Shown here: in pieces, positions 1 through 8,992 of the stretch
How the letters are laid out: the number at the start of each line of letters is the position of its first letter
How positions within the stretch are numbered: position 1 is the first letter of the stretch
Source of the DNA: Schaalia turicensis ACS-279-V-Col4
GTDB lineage: Bacteria; Actinomycetota; Actinomycetes; Actinomycetales; Actinomycetaceae
Direction: 5' to 3'
Assembly (NCBI RefSeq): GCF_000296505.1
Contig: NZ_JH815210.1
Span: 124,001 to 188,000 of the forward strand
DNA: 64,000 bases
Notes under the pieces: generated by a model
Databases searched by the model: none
The model's input: only the letters and a program-made list of their open reading frames with translations
What the model was told of the DNA's origin: nothing
Made by a program: the position numbers and the translations under genes

Positions 1-1035
1 CACCGTAGTGCGCGGATGGCTGCTCTCGCTTCCGGGATTGACCGAGCAGCAATGGGAGCAGCCGTTGTTGCCGCACTGCTGATCGGCATTCCTCAAACAA
101 CAGGTGGCATGATTACCGGCCTGCTTCTCGCAGTCCTTGTTCTCACTCCCCTGTCCTCGTTTGAAGGAACCGCTGAACTAGCCCCTGCAGGCGTTCAACT
201 GGTCAAGTCAGCGACCGCGGCAGTCCGTATTGACGAGATGCTCGGCGAATCCATCAAAGTCGCTACCCACCCCGTTCCGCACACTGACGTTCCGTCACTT
301 ACCGCCACGAACCTGACGATCGGATGGCCAAGCGGCCCCAGCCTCGTCGATTCGATCGATCTGGAATTGCACCCGGGCAAGTCCATCGCGATCGTGGGCG
401 AGTCGGGTATCGGTAAGACGACGCTCGCGCTGACTTTGTCTGGCATGATTCCGCCGAAGGCTGGATCTGCGCAGGTGAACGGCGTGGACGCGTGGGAAGC
501 CGACCGCGTACAACTCACCAAGATCGTCAATGTCACGACCGAAGACGCGCATATCTTCGCCGCATCCGTCTTAGAAAACCTGCGAGTCGCCAACGGTGAG
601 CTCAGCGAAGACAGTGCAATCGCTCTACTTGAACGCGTTGGATTGGCCAGCTGGCTTGCAGCACTGCCCGATGGGATCCACACCATGATCGGTTCAGATG
701 GCACGACAGTGTCCGGCGGTGAACGTCGACGTCTGCTCATCGCACGAGGCCTCGCTTCACCCGCTCCCCTGCTACTCCTTGACGAGGCCGGCGAGCACTT
801 GGATGCGTCGACAGCTGACGCGCTCATTTCCGACCTACTCTCGGATCCGACGCGCGGCATCCTGCTCATCTCGCATCGCCTGAGCGCCCTCGAAAACGCC
901 GACGAGATCCTGTTCTTCGGACGATCAGGCGGCGAAGGAATCCAAGCAGAATTGATTGCACGAGGCACACACGCCGACCTTCTTGAAACATCTCAGGCCT
1001 ACCGTTGGGCCGTCGGCCAGGAAGAGGAAAACTAA
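1..1035 (+). CDS. cydC: ABC exporter ATP-binding/permease subunit, CydC-like (5' end outside window)
   Basis: This is the C-terminal part of a fused membrane/ATPase ABC exporter; the frame is open to the first base, so the start lies upstream. Two hydrophobic stretches in the first 50 residues are the last transmembrane helices. The ATPase follows with Walker A GESGIGKTT, signature VSGGERRRLLIARG, Walker B LLLLDEAGE and H-loop ISHR. CydC pairs with CydD to export cysteine/glutathione for assembly of cytochrome bd oxidase. The choice of CydC over another exporter rests on the weak sequence style and on the following GAF kinase gene, an arrangement I know from actinobacterial cyd loci; the cydAB genes are not visible. 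The stop overlaps the next start (TAATG), so the two genes are probably translationally coupled. Confidence 0.65.
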   Translation, partial: HRSARMAALASGIDRAAMGAAVVAALLIGIPQTTGGMITGLLLAVLVLTPLSSFEGTAELAPAGVQLVKSATAAVRIDEMLGESIKVATHPVPHTDVPSLTATNLTIGWPSGPSLVDSIDLELHPGKSIAIVGESGIGKTTLALTLSGMIPPKAGSAQVNGVDAWEADRVQLTKIVNVTTEDAHIFAASVLENLRVANGELSEDSAIALLERVGLASWLAALPDGIHTMIGSDGTTVSGGERRRLLIARGLASPAPLLLLDEAGEHLDASTADALISDLLSDPTRGILLISHRLSALENADEILFFGRSGGEGIQAELIARGTHADLLETSQAYRWAVGQEEEN

Positions 1036-2678
1036 TGCCATGGGGTTCAGAACATGCCCTGGTGAAGGCCGCCCTTGACCTCACCAGCACACTCGACCTG
1101 CGCAAGGCCCTGACCAGCTTCGTCGACCAAGCATGCAAGCTCACCCACGCACCATACGGCGCCCTGATCGTCCTTGACACATGGGGCGAAGCATCCCAGC
1201 TGATCGAACACACCAGCGAAGCACTGCCACATTCGCCTTCAATGCCAGAAGAACTGATCAGCCAGATCCCCGCTACCGGTCACCTACTGATCAACGACAT
1301 GAGCGAATGCGAGGACATTCCTCCGGCATCAATCACCAGTTTCCTGGGCGTATCCGTGCTGATCAACGAGCAGGTGTATGGACGTCTCTTCCTGACCGAT
1401 AAGAACGGCGGATTCACAGCCTCTGACGCCGATGTTTTGTCAATGCTTGCTCCCGCTGCGGGCGTCGCAGTGGAAAACGCTCACCTGTACGCGGACTCGC
1501 GTCGAACGGAACGCTGGATTTCCGCTTCCCAGCAGCTGACAACCACGATGCTTGAAGGCACCGACGAAGAAGAAGCCCTTGAACTGATCGCACAGACCGT
1601 GCGAGAGGTTTCACGTGCAGATACGGCAATCATCGTTCTGCCTTCCGTTGGTGACACCTGGGCTGCCGAAATCATTGACGGCTACCTGGCTGATACTCTT
1701 CTCGGCGTTGTCTTCCCGCCCGAGGGTCGCGCGATGAGCGTGCTCCACGAAGGAACGGGCATGATCGTCGACTCCATGGCGCGGGCACAAACCATGCGTC
1801 TTCCTCAGCTTGCGGCCTTCGGACCGGCGCTCTACGCGCCCCTCCGTTCGCGAGGTAACTCCGCTGGCATTCTGATCCTGCTTCGTCGCATCGGACAGCC
1901 AGAATTTGATCTATCCGAATTGTCTTTGGCTGAATCACTCGCATCTCAAGCTGCCTTGGCACTGGAGCTCGCCTCCGCCAAGCACGCTGAAGACGTGGCC
2001 ACACTGCTCGACGAGCGAGATCGTATCGGACGCGACCTGCACGATTTCGCGATCCAACAGCTGTTCGCCACCGGCATGCAACTGGATGCCGCCAAGGTGG
2101 AAGTAGAAAGCGGACACCCGAATCCTGAGGCCATCACTGCCACACTGGACCGTGCTCTGGCCTCCATCGACGAGGCTGTGCGCCAAATCCGAGCAATCGT
2201 CCACAACCTACGTGAACCCGACAAATCAGTGGCACTGGTGGAACGTATTCGACGCGAAGCATCACTGACACGTTCCTTCCTTGGTTTTGCCCCGTCCCTG
2301 TTGATCACATTGGATGGTCACGCGATTAACGAAGTCGCAGACGACGAACAGCTGATGATCGAAACCATCGACAATCGCATCGACCCCGACTTGGGAGATG
2401 ACATTGTCGCCATCGTGCGCGAAGGCCTATCCAATATCGCACGCCATGCACATGCCACCGCGGGCTCGGTGACCGTTGACATCATGGGAACGGGAGAAAA
2501 CGGGCACGTCACCGTTTCAATCGCCGACGACGGACGAGGCATCGACCCGAACCACACCAGAAACTCTGGCCTGTCCAACATGTCCGAGCGCGCCCGAATC
2601 CGTGGTGGAAACTTCGAACAGGGAATCGGAATCGGAGGCCTCGGCGCCAGGATCACCTTCCGCGCTCCGCTAGCCTAA
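1035..2678 (+). CDS. GAF-domain sensor histidine kinase (DevS/NarX-type)
   Basis: A cytosolic sensor kinase of about 547 residues. Two GAF-like domains (about 15-160 and 175-330) precede a HisKA_3 dimerisation helix with the motif ERDRIGRDLHDF, in which His336 would be phosphorylated, and a HATPase domain with N-box VREGLSNIARHA and G-box DDGRGID. No membrane segment is evident. The start is ATG at 1035, which overlaps the cydC stop and has GAGGAAAA upstream; an earlier in-frame start at 1005 would run into cydC. Related actinobacterial kinases (DosS/DevS) sense redox or gases through GAF-bound haem; whether this one binds haem cannot be judged by eye. The likely partner is the convergent response regulator ending at 2759. 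The link to cydDC suggests control of respiration, which is inference. Confidence 0.85.
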   Translation: MPWGSEHALVKAALDLTSTLDLRKALTSFVDQACKLTHAPYGALIVLDTWGEASQLIEHTSEALPHSPSMPEELISQIPATGHLLINDMSECEDIPPASITSFLGVSVLINEQVYGRLFLTDKNGGFTASDADVLSMLAPAAGVAVENAHLYADSRRTERWISASQQLTTTMLEGTDEEEALELIAQTVREVSRADTAIIVLPSVGDTWAAEIIDGYLADTLLGVVFPPEGRAMSVLHEGTGMIVDSMARAQTMRLPQLAAFGPALYAPLRSRGNSAGILILLRRIGQPEFDLSELSLAESLASQAALALELASAKHAEDVATLLDERDRIGRDLHDFAIQQLFATGMQLDAAKVEVESGHPNPEAITATLDRALASIDEAVRQIRAIVHNLREPDKSVALVERIRREASLTRSFLGFAPSLLITLDGHAINEVADDEQLMIETIDNRIDPDLGDDIVAIVREGLSNIARHAHATAGSVTVDIMGTGENGHVTVSIADDGRGIDPNHTRNSGLSNMSERARIRGGNFEQGIGIGGLGARITFRAPLA

Positions 2679-2697
2679 GTTCCACCTTCATGCAGGT

Positions 2698-2729
2698 CCG
2701 GGGCGCAGTTCGTACGAACTGCGCCCCGG
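2698..2729. terminator. 32-nt perfect palindrome between convergent kinase and regulator genes
   Basis: The arms CCGGGGCGCAGTTCGT / ACGAACTGCGCCCCGG are exactly complementary with no loop spacer. It sits 19 bases after the kinase stop and 29 bases before the regulator stop, the place of a bidirectional terminator. There is no T-run on either side. It is followed directly by CTCGTAAC, so that a copy of the over-represented word GGCCTCGT spans its right edge. A role as a protein-binding palindrome is possible. Confidence 0.65.
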
Positions 2730-2758
2730 CCTCGTAACCAGTAAGAAAGAACGAAGCT

Positions 2759-3418
2759 TTAGTTCCTCCACGCGGCCGCACGCTGGCCAGCGACCCACGC
2801 TGCCACCTGAGTGCGACGTTGCAAGCCCATCTTCGACAGAAGCGACGTGATGTGGTTCTTCACGGTCTTTTCTGCAACGCCCAGCTTCTCACCGATCTCG
2901 CGGTTCGACAGACCATCACCAATCAGTTCCAAAACCTTGCGCTCTGACGGAGTCAGGTCAGCAGTCGGATCATCATGATCAGCGCGACGACGCGTGATCG
3001 TGCGCTCGTCCAGCAGAATACGACCAGCAGCAACAGCCTTAATCACGTCCGTGATTTCTGCACCGCGCACGGTCTTCAACACGTAAGCGTGCGCACCAGC
3101 TTCAAGAGATTCAGCCAAAGCCTCATCATCGTCGAACGAGGTAAGCACGATCGGCAGGATCTCCGGATGCGAAACCGCAAGCTGCTTCAGAATATCGATA
3201 CCCGTACCATCGGGAAGCTGAAGGTCAACCAGAACAACGTCTGGGCGAACCAGATCTGCGCGACGCACGGCGTCAGCGACGCTACCTGCTTCAGCAACGA
3301 CCTCAAGGGCATCATCGCGATCAATAATCTCAGCAATACCGCGTCGAACGATCTCATGATCATCGATGATCATGACGCGAGTAGTCTTGGCATTCTTGGG
3401 GTTTTCAGTCACAGTCAT
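2759..3418 (-). CDS. NarL/LuxR-family response regulator (DevR/DosR-like)
   Basis: A 219-residue two-component regulator. The receiver domain (about 13-130) has the acidic pair in IIDDHE, the phospho-acceptor Asp65 in VLVDLQLPDG, Thr93 and Lys115 (VLKT). A LuxR-type helix-turn-helix (about 150-210; LTPSERKVLELIGDGLSNRE, then KTVKNHI) binds DNA. Layout and motifs match DevR/DosR relatives. It should be phosphorylated by the GAF kinase transcribed toward it; being convergent rather than in one operon, the two can be expressed independently. A promoter lies just upstream. Targets are unknown; cyd genes are a reasonable guess given the neighbourhood. Confidence 0.85.
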   Translation of the reverse strand: MTVTENPKNAKTTRVMIIDDHEIVRRGIAEIIDRDDALEVVAEAGSVADAVRRADLVRPDVVLVDLQLPDGTGIDILKQLAVSHPEILPIVLTSFDDDEALAESLEAGAHAYVLKTVRGAEITDVIKAVAAGRILLDERTITRRRADHDDPTADLTPSERKVLELIGDGLSNREIGEKLGVAEKTVKNHITSLLSKMGLQRRTQVAAWVAGQRAAAWRN

Positions 3419-3440
3419 ATCCTAGACAAGCCCTAGGTCC

Positions 3441-3470
3441 TATATCAAACGGTCGGGCAAGACGCCGCAA
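3441..3470 (-). promoter_or_regulatory. Putative promoter of the response regulator gene
   Basis: Read on the minus strand, TTGCGG (3470-3465) and GATATA (3446-3441) are separated by 18 bases, a reasonable sigma-A -35/-10 pair. The predicted transcript would start about 15-20 bases before the ATG at 3418. No strong Shine-Dalgarno sequence follows (only AGGA two bases before the ATG). Confidence 0.5.
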
Positions 3471-3514
3471 AGAACCGGTTAAATTGCGATGATTCTTCGT
3501 CCTTTGGTCGCTTC

Positions 3515-4243
3515 TTAGTCACCAAGGCGAGAGTAAAGAAGCTCCATAGCCTGTTGCGCAACCGCGCTCTCGGAGTGCTTCTTCGACGATGCGCTGGCAA
3601 CAGCCAAAGGTTCTTCAACATTCGACGCGAAGACGGTCGCAGTGAAAGAACGGTTATGATCCGGGCCCGAACCTTCAACCTCATAGCGAATTTCACCAAG
3701 GTTATGCGCCTTCGCATATTCGACAAGCAAGGTTTTCCAGTCATGATGAGAGCCTCGTACCTCGGCCTGGCTCAAAAGGAACTCAAGATTGGCCAGCACA
3801 ACGGCTCGCGTGTGCTCCATACCGTGCGTCAGATACGTCGCCCCGATCAGCGCCTCGAATGTGTCGGAAAGGATCGAATCCTTGTCACTGCCACCAGAAG
3901 CGGCCTCTCCCCTACCGAGGAAAATAAAATCCCCAAGCCCAATACGACGAGCAGCCTGCGCCAGCGGAGTTTGCGAAACCGTTGAAGCGCGCATCTGCGA
4001 CAAAGACGACTCCGTGACATCCGGGTAGTCGTGGAACAAACGATCCGCGGTCGTTACTGACAGAACCGCGTCCCCTAAGAACTCGAGGCGTTCATTATTC
4101 GGCAACCCCCCGGCTTCGTTCGCATATGAACGGTGAGTCAGGGCAAGTAGCAGAAGGTCAGGATCGACACTCGATCCCCAACGTTCCATGAGCTGGTCGT
4201 AGTCCGTATTGGCGGGAACTGGGAGTTTCTTCTTATGCGACAT
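3515..4243 (-). CDS. rnc: Ribonuclease III
   Basis: Cleaves double-stranded RNA during rRNA and mRNA processing. About 242 residues, normal for the family. The RNase III domain carries the signature NERLEFLGDAVL at residues 50-61 with a metal-binding Asp, and a second acidic motif DTFEALIGA near 125. A double-stranded RNA-binding domain fills the last 75 residues. ATG at 4243 is chosen because family similarity begins shortly after it; the frame runs on to 4351 without similarity. The upstream gene is the DUF177 protein, as in other actinobacteria, but rpmF, which normally sits between them, is missing. The genes usually following rnc (mutM, smc) are also absent here. Confidence 0.93.
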   Translation of the reverse strand: MSHKKKLPVPANTDYDQLMERWGSSVDPDLLLLALTHRSYANEAGGLPNNERLEFLGDAVLSVTTADRLFHDYPDVTESSLSQMRASTVSQTPLAQAARRIGLGDFIFLGRGEAASGGSDKDSILSDTFEALIGATYLTHGMEHTRAVVLANLEFLLSQAEVRGSHHDWKTLLVEYAKAHNLGEIRYEVEGSGPDHNRSFTATVFASNVEEPLAVASASSKKHSESAVAQQAMELLYSRLGD

Positions 4244-4320
4244 ACGTCCGTCTTCAACTTCTGTTCGTACAATTGTGCGGTGAGGAGCCGCCCTAGCGTG
4301 CTTGGGCACCGATAGTAGTC

Positions 4321-4869
4321 CTAGTTGTCTTTGGCCTGATCCAAAAGACAAGCAAGAGAAGCCAAACGCGGATCCACCTGGAAGTGCTCATGATCTTCAG
4401 GGAGCTCATCCCACTTCTGCCCACACACGTCACACAAGCCTCCACAATCAGGCCGACACAGTGGACGATCATCCACCAGCGTCACGATCGAATCGCGAAT
4501 CATCGGCTCCAGATCGATCGTGTCACGCTGACCAATCAAGCGAACGTCATCGGCTTCGTCGTCCTCATCTGTAGCCACGGGAGCCGTTTCAAAGAAGACA
4601 TCCGACGTATCAATATCATGGTGAACACTGACCGGATCCAGACAGCGCACGCAGTCGCCCACTAGGTCAACACTGGTGGTCAAGCGAACCAATACGCCAT
4701 CATCAACGCTGGTCAGATCAACCCCAAAATCTAAAGGAGTGCCCGGCTCAACCCCCATTGACGGAGTCCCCAAATCATCGGGCGCAACCCAATGCAGATC
4801 CTCGTGGCGGAAAGAACCAATCTGACGCGACAGTGTCACCAACGAGATGACAAGAGGAGAGTCACTCAT
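4321..4869 (-). CDS. YceD/DUF177-family zinc-binding protein
   Basis: About 182 residues. A Cys pair in CVRCLDP and a cluster CRPDCGGLCDVCG near the C terminus are the conserved metal-binding positions of the DUF177 family, which is usually co-transcribed with rpmF and in plants and bacteria is linked to 23S rRNA accumulation. The ATG at 4869 is preferred; it overlaps the end of the upstream SepIVA-like gene by eight bases. A TTG at 4881 in the same frame is an alternative. A strongly acidic linker (DEDDEADD) lies in the middle. The exact biochemical role is not known. Followed by a 77-base gap and rnc. Confidence 0.85.
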   Translation of the reverse strand: MSDSPLVISLVTLSRQIGSFRHEDLHWVAPDDLGTPSMGVEPGTPLDFGVDLTSVDDGVLVRLTTSVDLVGDCVRCLDPVSVHHDIDTSDVFFETAPVATDEDDEADDVRLIGQRDTIDLEPMIRDSIVTLVDDRPLCRPDCGGLCDVCGQKWDELPEDHEHFQVDPRLASLACLLDQAKDN

Positions 4870-5578
4870 TGTCGAGGTCAATGTCAGTCACGTCGATGCC
4901 CTGGCGCTCTGCGATGGCACGACGACCGGCCTCGGTGCGACGCTGCAGATCCGCCAACATACCCGACAGCTCAGCCAGCGACTTCGCAACATAGTCGTCA
5001 GCGCCCAGACGCAGTTCTTCTTCCTGCTGACGAGCCTGACCAACAATCTCACGACCACGATCTTCGGCCATACGAGTAATGTTCTCGCTGGAAACCAGAC
5101 GCTTCGCTTGCTCGTTAGCATCGACCAGGATCGCTTCAGCTTCAGAGCGAGCCTGATTCACGGAAGCCTCAGCTTCTTCGTTCGCACGAGCAACCGTGCG
5201 TTCAGCCTGTTCGTTCGCAGAATCGACGATGTGCTTCGCCTTTTCTTCGGCTTCGTCCAGAGTTGACTGAGCACGAGAATTAGCTTCAGCAATAGTCGTT
5301 TCGGCAGCGGTGTCTGCGCGCCCTAAAACGGCATCGGCATCAGCAACAACAGCGTCGGCAGCAACCAGATCTTCCGGCAACGCTTCACGTGCTTGGTCCA
5401 GAAGATCCAGGATCTCCGCGCGGTTCAGCATGATCATTGCCGAAAGCGGAACAGCGCGGGCATCTTCGACGAGGGCCTCAATCTGATCGAGAGCAGCAAT
5501 GACGGTCGACGGTCCGTAAACCGTGTTCTCATCCCACGTCTCGTTTTCGCTGGGTTCAGGCGTTACGGGATCCGACAT
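4862..5578 (-). CDS. SepIVA-like DivIVA-family coiled-coil division protein
   Basis: 238 residues with an unstructured acidic N terminus, a short DivIVA-like segment (VIAALDQIEALVEDAR) and a long coiled coil from about 75 to 225 rich in repeated EA/AN/AR units (ANSRAQ, ANEQAE, ANEEAE, ARSEAE, ANEQAK). It lies between coaD and DUF177-rnc, where mycobacteria carry sepIVA, a septum-located DivIVA paralogue needed for division; this synteny supports the call. The start has a strong GGAGGACACA site, the same leader as sepF in this window. It is distinct from the true Wag31 gene further along. Confidence 0.75.
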   Translation of the reverse strand: MSDPVTPEPSENETWDENTVYGPSTVIAALDQIEALVEDARAVPLSAMIMLNRAEILDLLDQAREALPEDLVAADAVVADADAVLGRADTAAETTIAEANSRAQSTLDEAEEKAKHIVDSANEQAERTVARANEEAEASVNQARSEAEAILVDANEQAKRLVSSENITRMAEDRGREIVGQARQQEEELRLGADDYVAKSLAELSGMLADLQRRTEAGRRAIAERQGIDVTDIDLDNE

Positions 5579-5605
5579 TGTGTCCTCCAGATCGTTGAAG
5601 CGGTC

Positions 5606-6088
5606 TCAGTGACCTTTCTTTGCTCTATTTTGCGCTACGAACGGCTCAATTTCGTTCGGAACATACCGAGAAACGCTTAATCCCAGGTGGACAAGCTCAC
5701 GAACCATCGATGAGGACACCAGCGAAAGCTCTGGGAGGGAGGGAATAAACAGAGTTTCCACCCCTCCAAGGTCACGATTCACCGCGGCCTGGGCAAGCTC
5801 GGTATCAACATCGCTTTGACTACGAACGCCCTTAACAATGAAAGAAACATCGTTCGACTTCGCGCAGTCGATCAGCGTCCCTTCCATTTTCACGGTGCGC
5901 ACGTTCCCCAGTTGAGCCACGACAGCGTTCACCATGTCGACACGCTTGTCCTGATCGAACATGTATTTCTTCTTAGGGTTTACGCCCACAGCAACAACCA
6001 GTTCGTCGGCGAAGGAGGCAGCGCGGGTGATGATATCGGCGTGGCCGATGGTGATGGGATCAAATGATCCCGCAAAAAGAACTCGCAT
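5606..6088 (-). CDS. coaD: Phosphopantetheine adenylyltransferase
   Basis: Transfers AMP from ATP to 4'-phosphopantetheine, the penultimate step of coenzyme A synthesis. 160 residues, the full family length. The nucleotidyltransferase motif GSFDPITIGH lies at residues 8-17 and the second signature SLVSSSMVREL near the end. ATG at 6088 has AGGA seven bases upstream. Gene order rsmD-coaD-sepIVA is standard for actinobacteria. Confidence 0.96.
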   Translation of the reverse strand: MRVLFAGSFDPITIGHADIITRAASFADELVVAVGVNPKKKYMFDQDKRVDMVNAVVAQLGNVRTVKMEGTLIDCAKSNDVSFIVKGVRSQSDVDTELAQAAVNRDLGGVETLFIPSLPELSLVSSSMVRELVHLGLSVSRYVPNEIEPFVAQNRAKKGH

Positions 6089-6190
6089 TGTCGTCCTGTT
6101 CTAGTAGCTCGAGGATATTGAAGTCGATAGTATCCCCCAAGCGTTGCTCGGTGGGATTACCGATGATGCTCAATGAATTGATCCGAGATC

Positions 6191-6772
6191 TCAGTCGCTC
6201 TCTTCTTTGGCTTTCACGGGCGGACCGGCAAACCATGCGACGGTCTCACCCCACGTCCGCTGATCTTCCTTCACAAGGAAATCCGGCCACAAAGGCTCCG
6301 GTGACCTGCTGGAACGCTCAACAACGACAAGCGCATCCGGGGTGATCCACGGTCCAAGAAGTGAGAGCACCTCCGCCACATCTTCTTCGCTCACGTCATA
6401 GGGAGGATCAAGCAACACAAGATCAAACTCTCCACTGAGCGTCTCAAAATCACGCGCCCTCAAGAAAGTGGTCGCCGAGGCAGTATGAACCCGCGCTTTC
6501 AGACCGGTTGCGCGGATGTTGTGAGCAATGATTCGCGCTGTCGGTGCCGATTTTTCAACCAAGTCCACGCGCGAGGCACCTCGTGACGCGGCTTCTAACC
6601 CCAATGCTCCCGAACCGGCATAAAGGTCAAGAACCAGACAGTTTTCAACCACGTTCATATGTTCCAGGCGAGAAAACAGCGCCTCGCGGACGCGTTCCGA
6701 TGTTGGACGCGTCCCCTTCGCGGGAACTTTCAGCACGCGACCTTTGGCTGAGCCTGCAACGATTCGAGTCAT
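6191..6772 (-). CDS. rsmD: 16S rRNA (guanine966-N2)-methyltransferase
   Basis: 193 residues. The SAM-binding motif VLDLYAGSGALGLEAASRGA and the N-methyltransferase catalytic motif LDPPYD identify RsmD, which methylates G966 of 16S rRNA on the small subunit. The start ATG at 6772 has no Shine-Dalgarno; a -10 box TAGACT ends seven bases upstream (minus strand, 6785-6780), suggesting a leaderless transcript. Followed by coaD after about 100 bases that show no further gene. Confidence 0.94.
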   Translation of the reverse strand: MTRIVAGSAKGRVLKVPAKGTRPTSERVREALFSRLEHMNVVENCLVLDLYAGSGALGLEAASRGASRVDLVEKSAPTARIIAHNIRATGLKARVHTASATTFLRARDFETLSGEFDLVLLDPPYDVSEEDVAEVLSLLGPWITPDALVVVERSSRSPEPLWPDFLVKEDQRTWGETVAWFAGPPVKAKEESD

Positions 6773-6835
6773 GCCCCATAGTCTAACGGGCGAAGCACAA
6801 TGCCCAGATTGCAGGGATCACCACGGTAGTACCCT

Positions 6836-8992
6836 TTAGCTCATCGAAATCCAAGCAAGAGAATCAGCCGACAAGCGCCTCAAAGCACATGCTAACTCCG
6901 GATGATTCATCAGCTTCGGATCCTCTTCGATAATCCGCAACGCATCGCTGCGAGCGTGAGAAATAATCCGTTCGTCACGTCGAACAGAAAGGAAACGCAG
7001 GTGCGAACTGCGACCGGACTGCCCAGCTCCCAACACATCTCCCTCACGACGGAGCTGAACATCTTTTTCTGCGAGCTCAAAACCGTCCGTCGTTGATGCA
7101 AATGCTTCAAGACGCGCCATCGAGTCCGGATTCAAATCGCTACGATGAACCGCCATCGTCACAGATGGCATCGACGAACGGCCGACGCGGCCTCGTAACT
7201 GATGCAACTGCGCCAAGCCGAACTGCTGGGCGTCAACGATCACCATCATCGTCGCACTCTTGACGTCCACGCCCACTTCGATGACGGTCGTAGAAACCAA
7301 AATCGGCGATTCTCCGGATGCGAAACGCTCCATGATCTGTGTTTTTTCCGCCGTCGGAGTGCGGCCCGTCAACGTTTCAATCCGGTGCGCTCTAAGAGCA
7401 GGAAGACGGCGCAGGGTTTGACTGACCTTTTCGACCGACGCAAGCGGGGGGCGATTCGCTCCCTCTCCTTCAACGTCGGTGACCTCATCCGTTTCGTCGA
7501 TACGCGGACAGACAACGTAGACACGCCCACCGCGCTCAATCTCTTCGTGCGCTCGAGTCCACAAGCGCTCCATCCACACCGAATTCGCACTATCAACAAG
7601 GAACGTCTGCACCGGCATACGACCAGCAGGCATCCCCGCCATGCGCGTCTCTTCCAGATCACCGAACACCGTCATCGCGACCGTACGAGGAATCGGAGTC
7701 GCCGTCATCACCAGCTGGTGTGCGCTATGCCCATCACCGCTGGTGCGCAATGTGTCGCGCTGTTCAACGCCGAAACGATGCTGTTCATCCACAATCACAA
7801 CGCCGAGGTCTTTGAAAGCAACACTGTCAGAGAACAAAGCGTGAGTCCCCACCACGATCAGTGGCTCCCCCGATTCAATGAGCGCGCTTATTTCGCGACG
7901 CGCGGCAGGCGGTGTCGAACCGGTCAGCAGACGAATATCAACTGGTTTCCCATCGACCATGACACCCTGTACTAACGCGCGCATCGACTCAAGATGCTGG
8001 CTGGCCAACACTTCAGTCGGCGCCACCAGGGCACCCTGGTGTCCAGCGTCAACCGCCGCAATCAATGCTGCGAGCGCAACAACGGTCTTCCCTGAACCCA
8101 CATCCCCTTGAAGGAGTCGTTGCATGGGGACGGTCTGGTCCATGTCGGCGTCGATTTCTTTGAGCGCGCGTGATTGGGCGTCGGTCAGAGTGAAGGGAAG
8201 CGATGCAATGAATTCACTGACTGCGTGCGATGAGGTGAGCGGACACGCAGGCGCAGTTAAAGAGCGTTCCCCGTAGCGTCGTCCGGCCAGGATGCACTGA
8301 AGGGTGAAAGCTTCCTCGAACGCGAATGTGGTTTTCGCCTGTTTGTAGTCGTCGTCGGTAGATGGCTGGTGGAGCATCCTCAAAGCCGTGGCACGATTGG
8401 GCAGTTTTCGTTGTTCTCGGATGTCGGCCGGGATCACGTCGTCGATCGATTCATCGTCCAGAGAATCGAGAATCATGGTGATACTACGTGCCATGATCCA
8501 GCTGGTGATCCCCCCGCTTGTCGGGTAGATCGGGATGGGCCGTTGGGAGCGTTCTTCTGCTGAGTCGCTGGCGTCATCCATTCCTTCGAAGCTGGGATGT
8601 ACCAGTGAAAGGGTACCGCGGTAGGATCCGACTTTTCCGGCGAAAAGAAACGAGGCTCCGGGTTTCAAGAGGCGCTGGTGGACGGCGAGTTTGTATTCAT
8701 TGTGCGCGAAGAAGGTCGCGTTCATCGTGGTGATGCCGTCGGTCAGTTGTACTTCGAGGCGAACGCCCTGACGGCTTCGGTTTGCAACGAGGTGTGCTCG
8801 TGCAACTTGAGCGAGGATCGTGACATCTTCGCCTTCGTGCAGCATCGACATCGGGGTCAGTGCGCCCCAGTGGTAGTAGCGACGAGGCGCACAAAGAAGC
8901 AGGTCTTCAACGGTTTCAAACCCTGCTTTTGCGAGTTTGCGCGCGGTTGACACAGGGAGGCGAAGAGAAAGGGGGGTATCGAGTTCGCTCAT
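6836..8992 (-). CDS. recG: ATP-dependent DNA helicase RecG
   Basis: A 718-residue superfamily 2 helicase that remodels stalled forks and branched recombination intermediates. Visible motifs: Walker A LLQGDVGSGKTVVA, motif II DEQHRFGVEQR (the RecG-type DEQH), motif III MTATPIPRT and motif VI region QLRGRVGRS. The N-terminal third is the wedge/OB domain. ATG at 8992 overlaps the DAK2 gene stop as ATGA, favouring it over GTG at 8998. The DAK2-recG pair is conserved in actinobacteria. Confidence 0.96.
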   Translation of the reverse strand: MSELDTPLSLRLPVSTARKLAKAGFETVEDLLLCAPRRYYHWGALTPMSMLHEGEDVTILAQVARAHLVANRSRQGVRLEVQLTDGITTMNATFFAHNEYKLAVHQRLLKPGASFLFAGKVGSYRGTLSLVHPSFEGMDDASDSAEERSQRPIPIYPTSGGITSWIMARSITMILDSLDDESIDDVIPADIREQRKLPNRATALRMLHQPSTDDDYKQAKTTFAFEEAFTLQCILAGRRYGERSLTAPACPLTSSHAVSEFIASLPFTLTDAQSRALKEIDADMDQTVPMQRLLQGDVGSGKTVVALAALIAAVDAGHQGALVAPTEVLASQHLESMRALVQGVMVDGKPVDIRLLTGSTPPAARREISALIESGEPLIVVGTHALFSDSVAFKDLGVVIVDEQHRFGVEQRDTLRTSGDGHSAHQLVMTATPIPRTVAMTVFGDLEETRMAGMPAGRMPVQTFLVDSANSVWMERLWTRAHEEIERGGRVYVVCPRIDETDEVTDVEGEGANRPPLASVEKVSQTLRRLPALRAHRIETLTGRTPTAEKTQIMERFASGESPILVSTTVIEVGVDVKSATMMVIVDAQQFGLAQLHQLRGRVGRSSMPSVTMAVHRSDLNPDSMARLEAFASTTDGFELAEKDVQLRREGDVLGAGQSGRSSHLRFLSVRRDERIISHARSDALRIIEEDPKLMNHPELACALRRLSADSLAWISMS

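Noticed and set aside
195..968. A 257-codon minus-strand frame
   Set aside because: Lies opposite the CydC-like ATPase, whose motifs are unmistakable.
4244..4320. A hidden rpmF
   Set aside because: Only 77 bases are available and no L32 motif appears in any frame.
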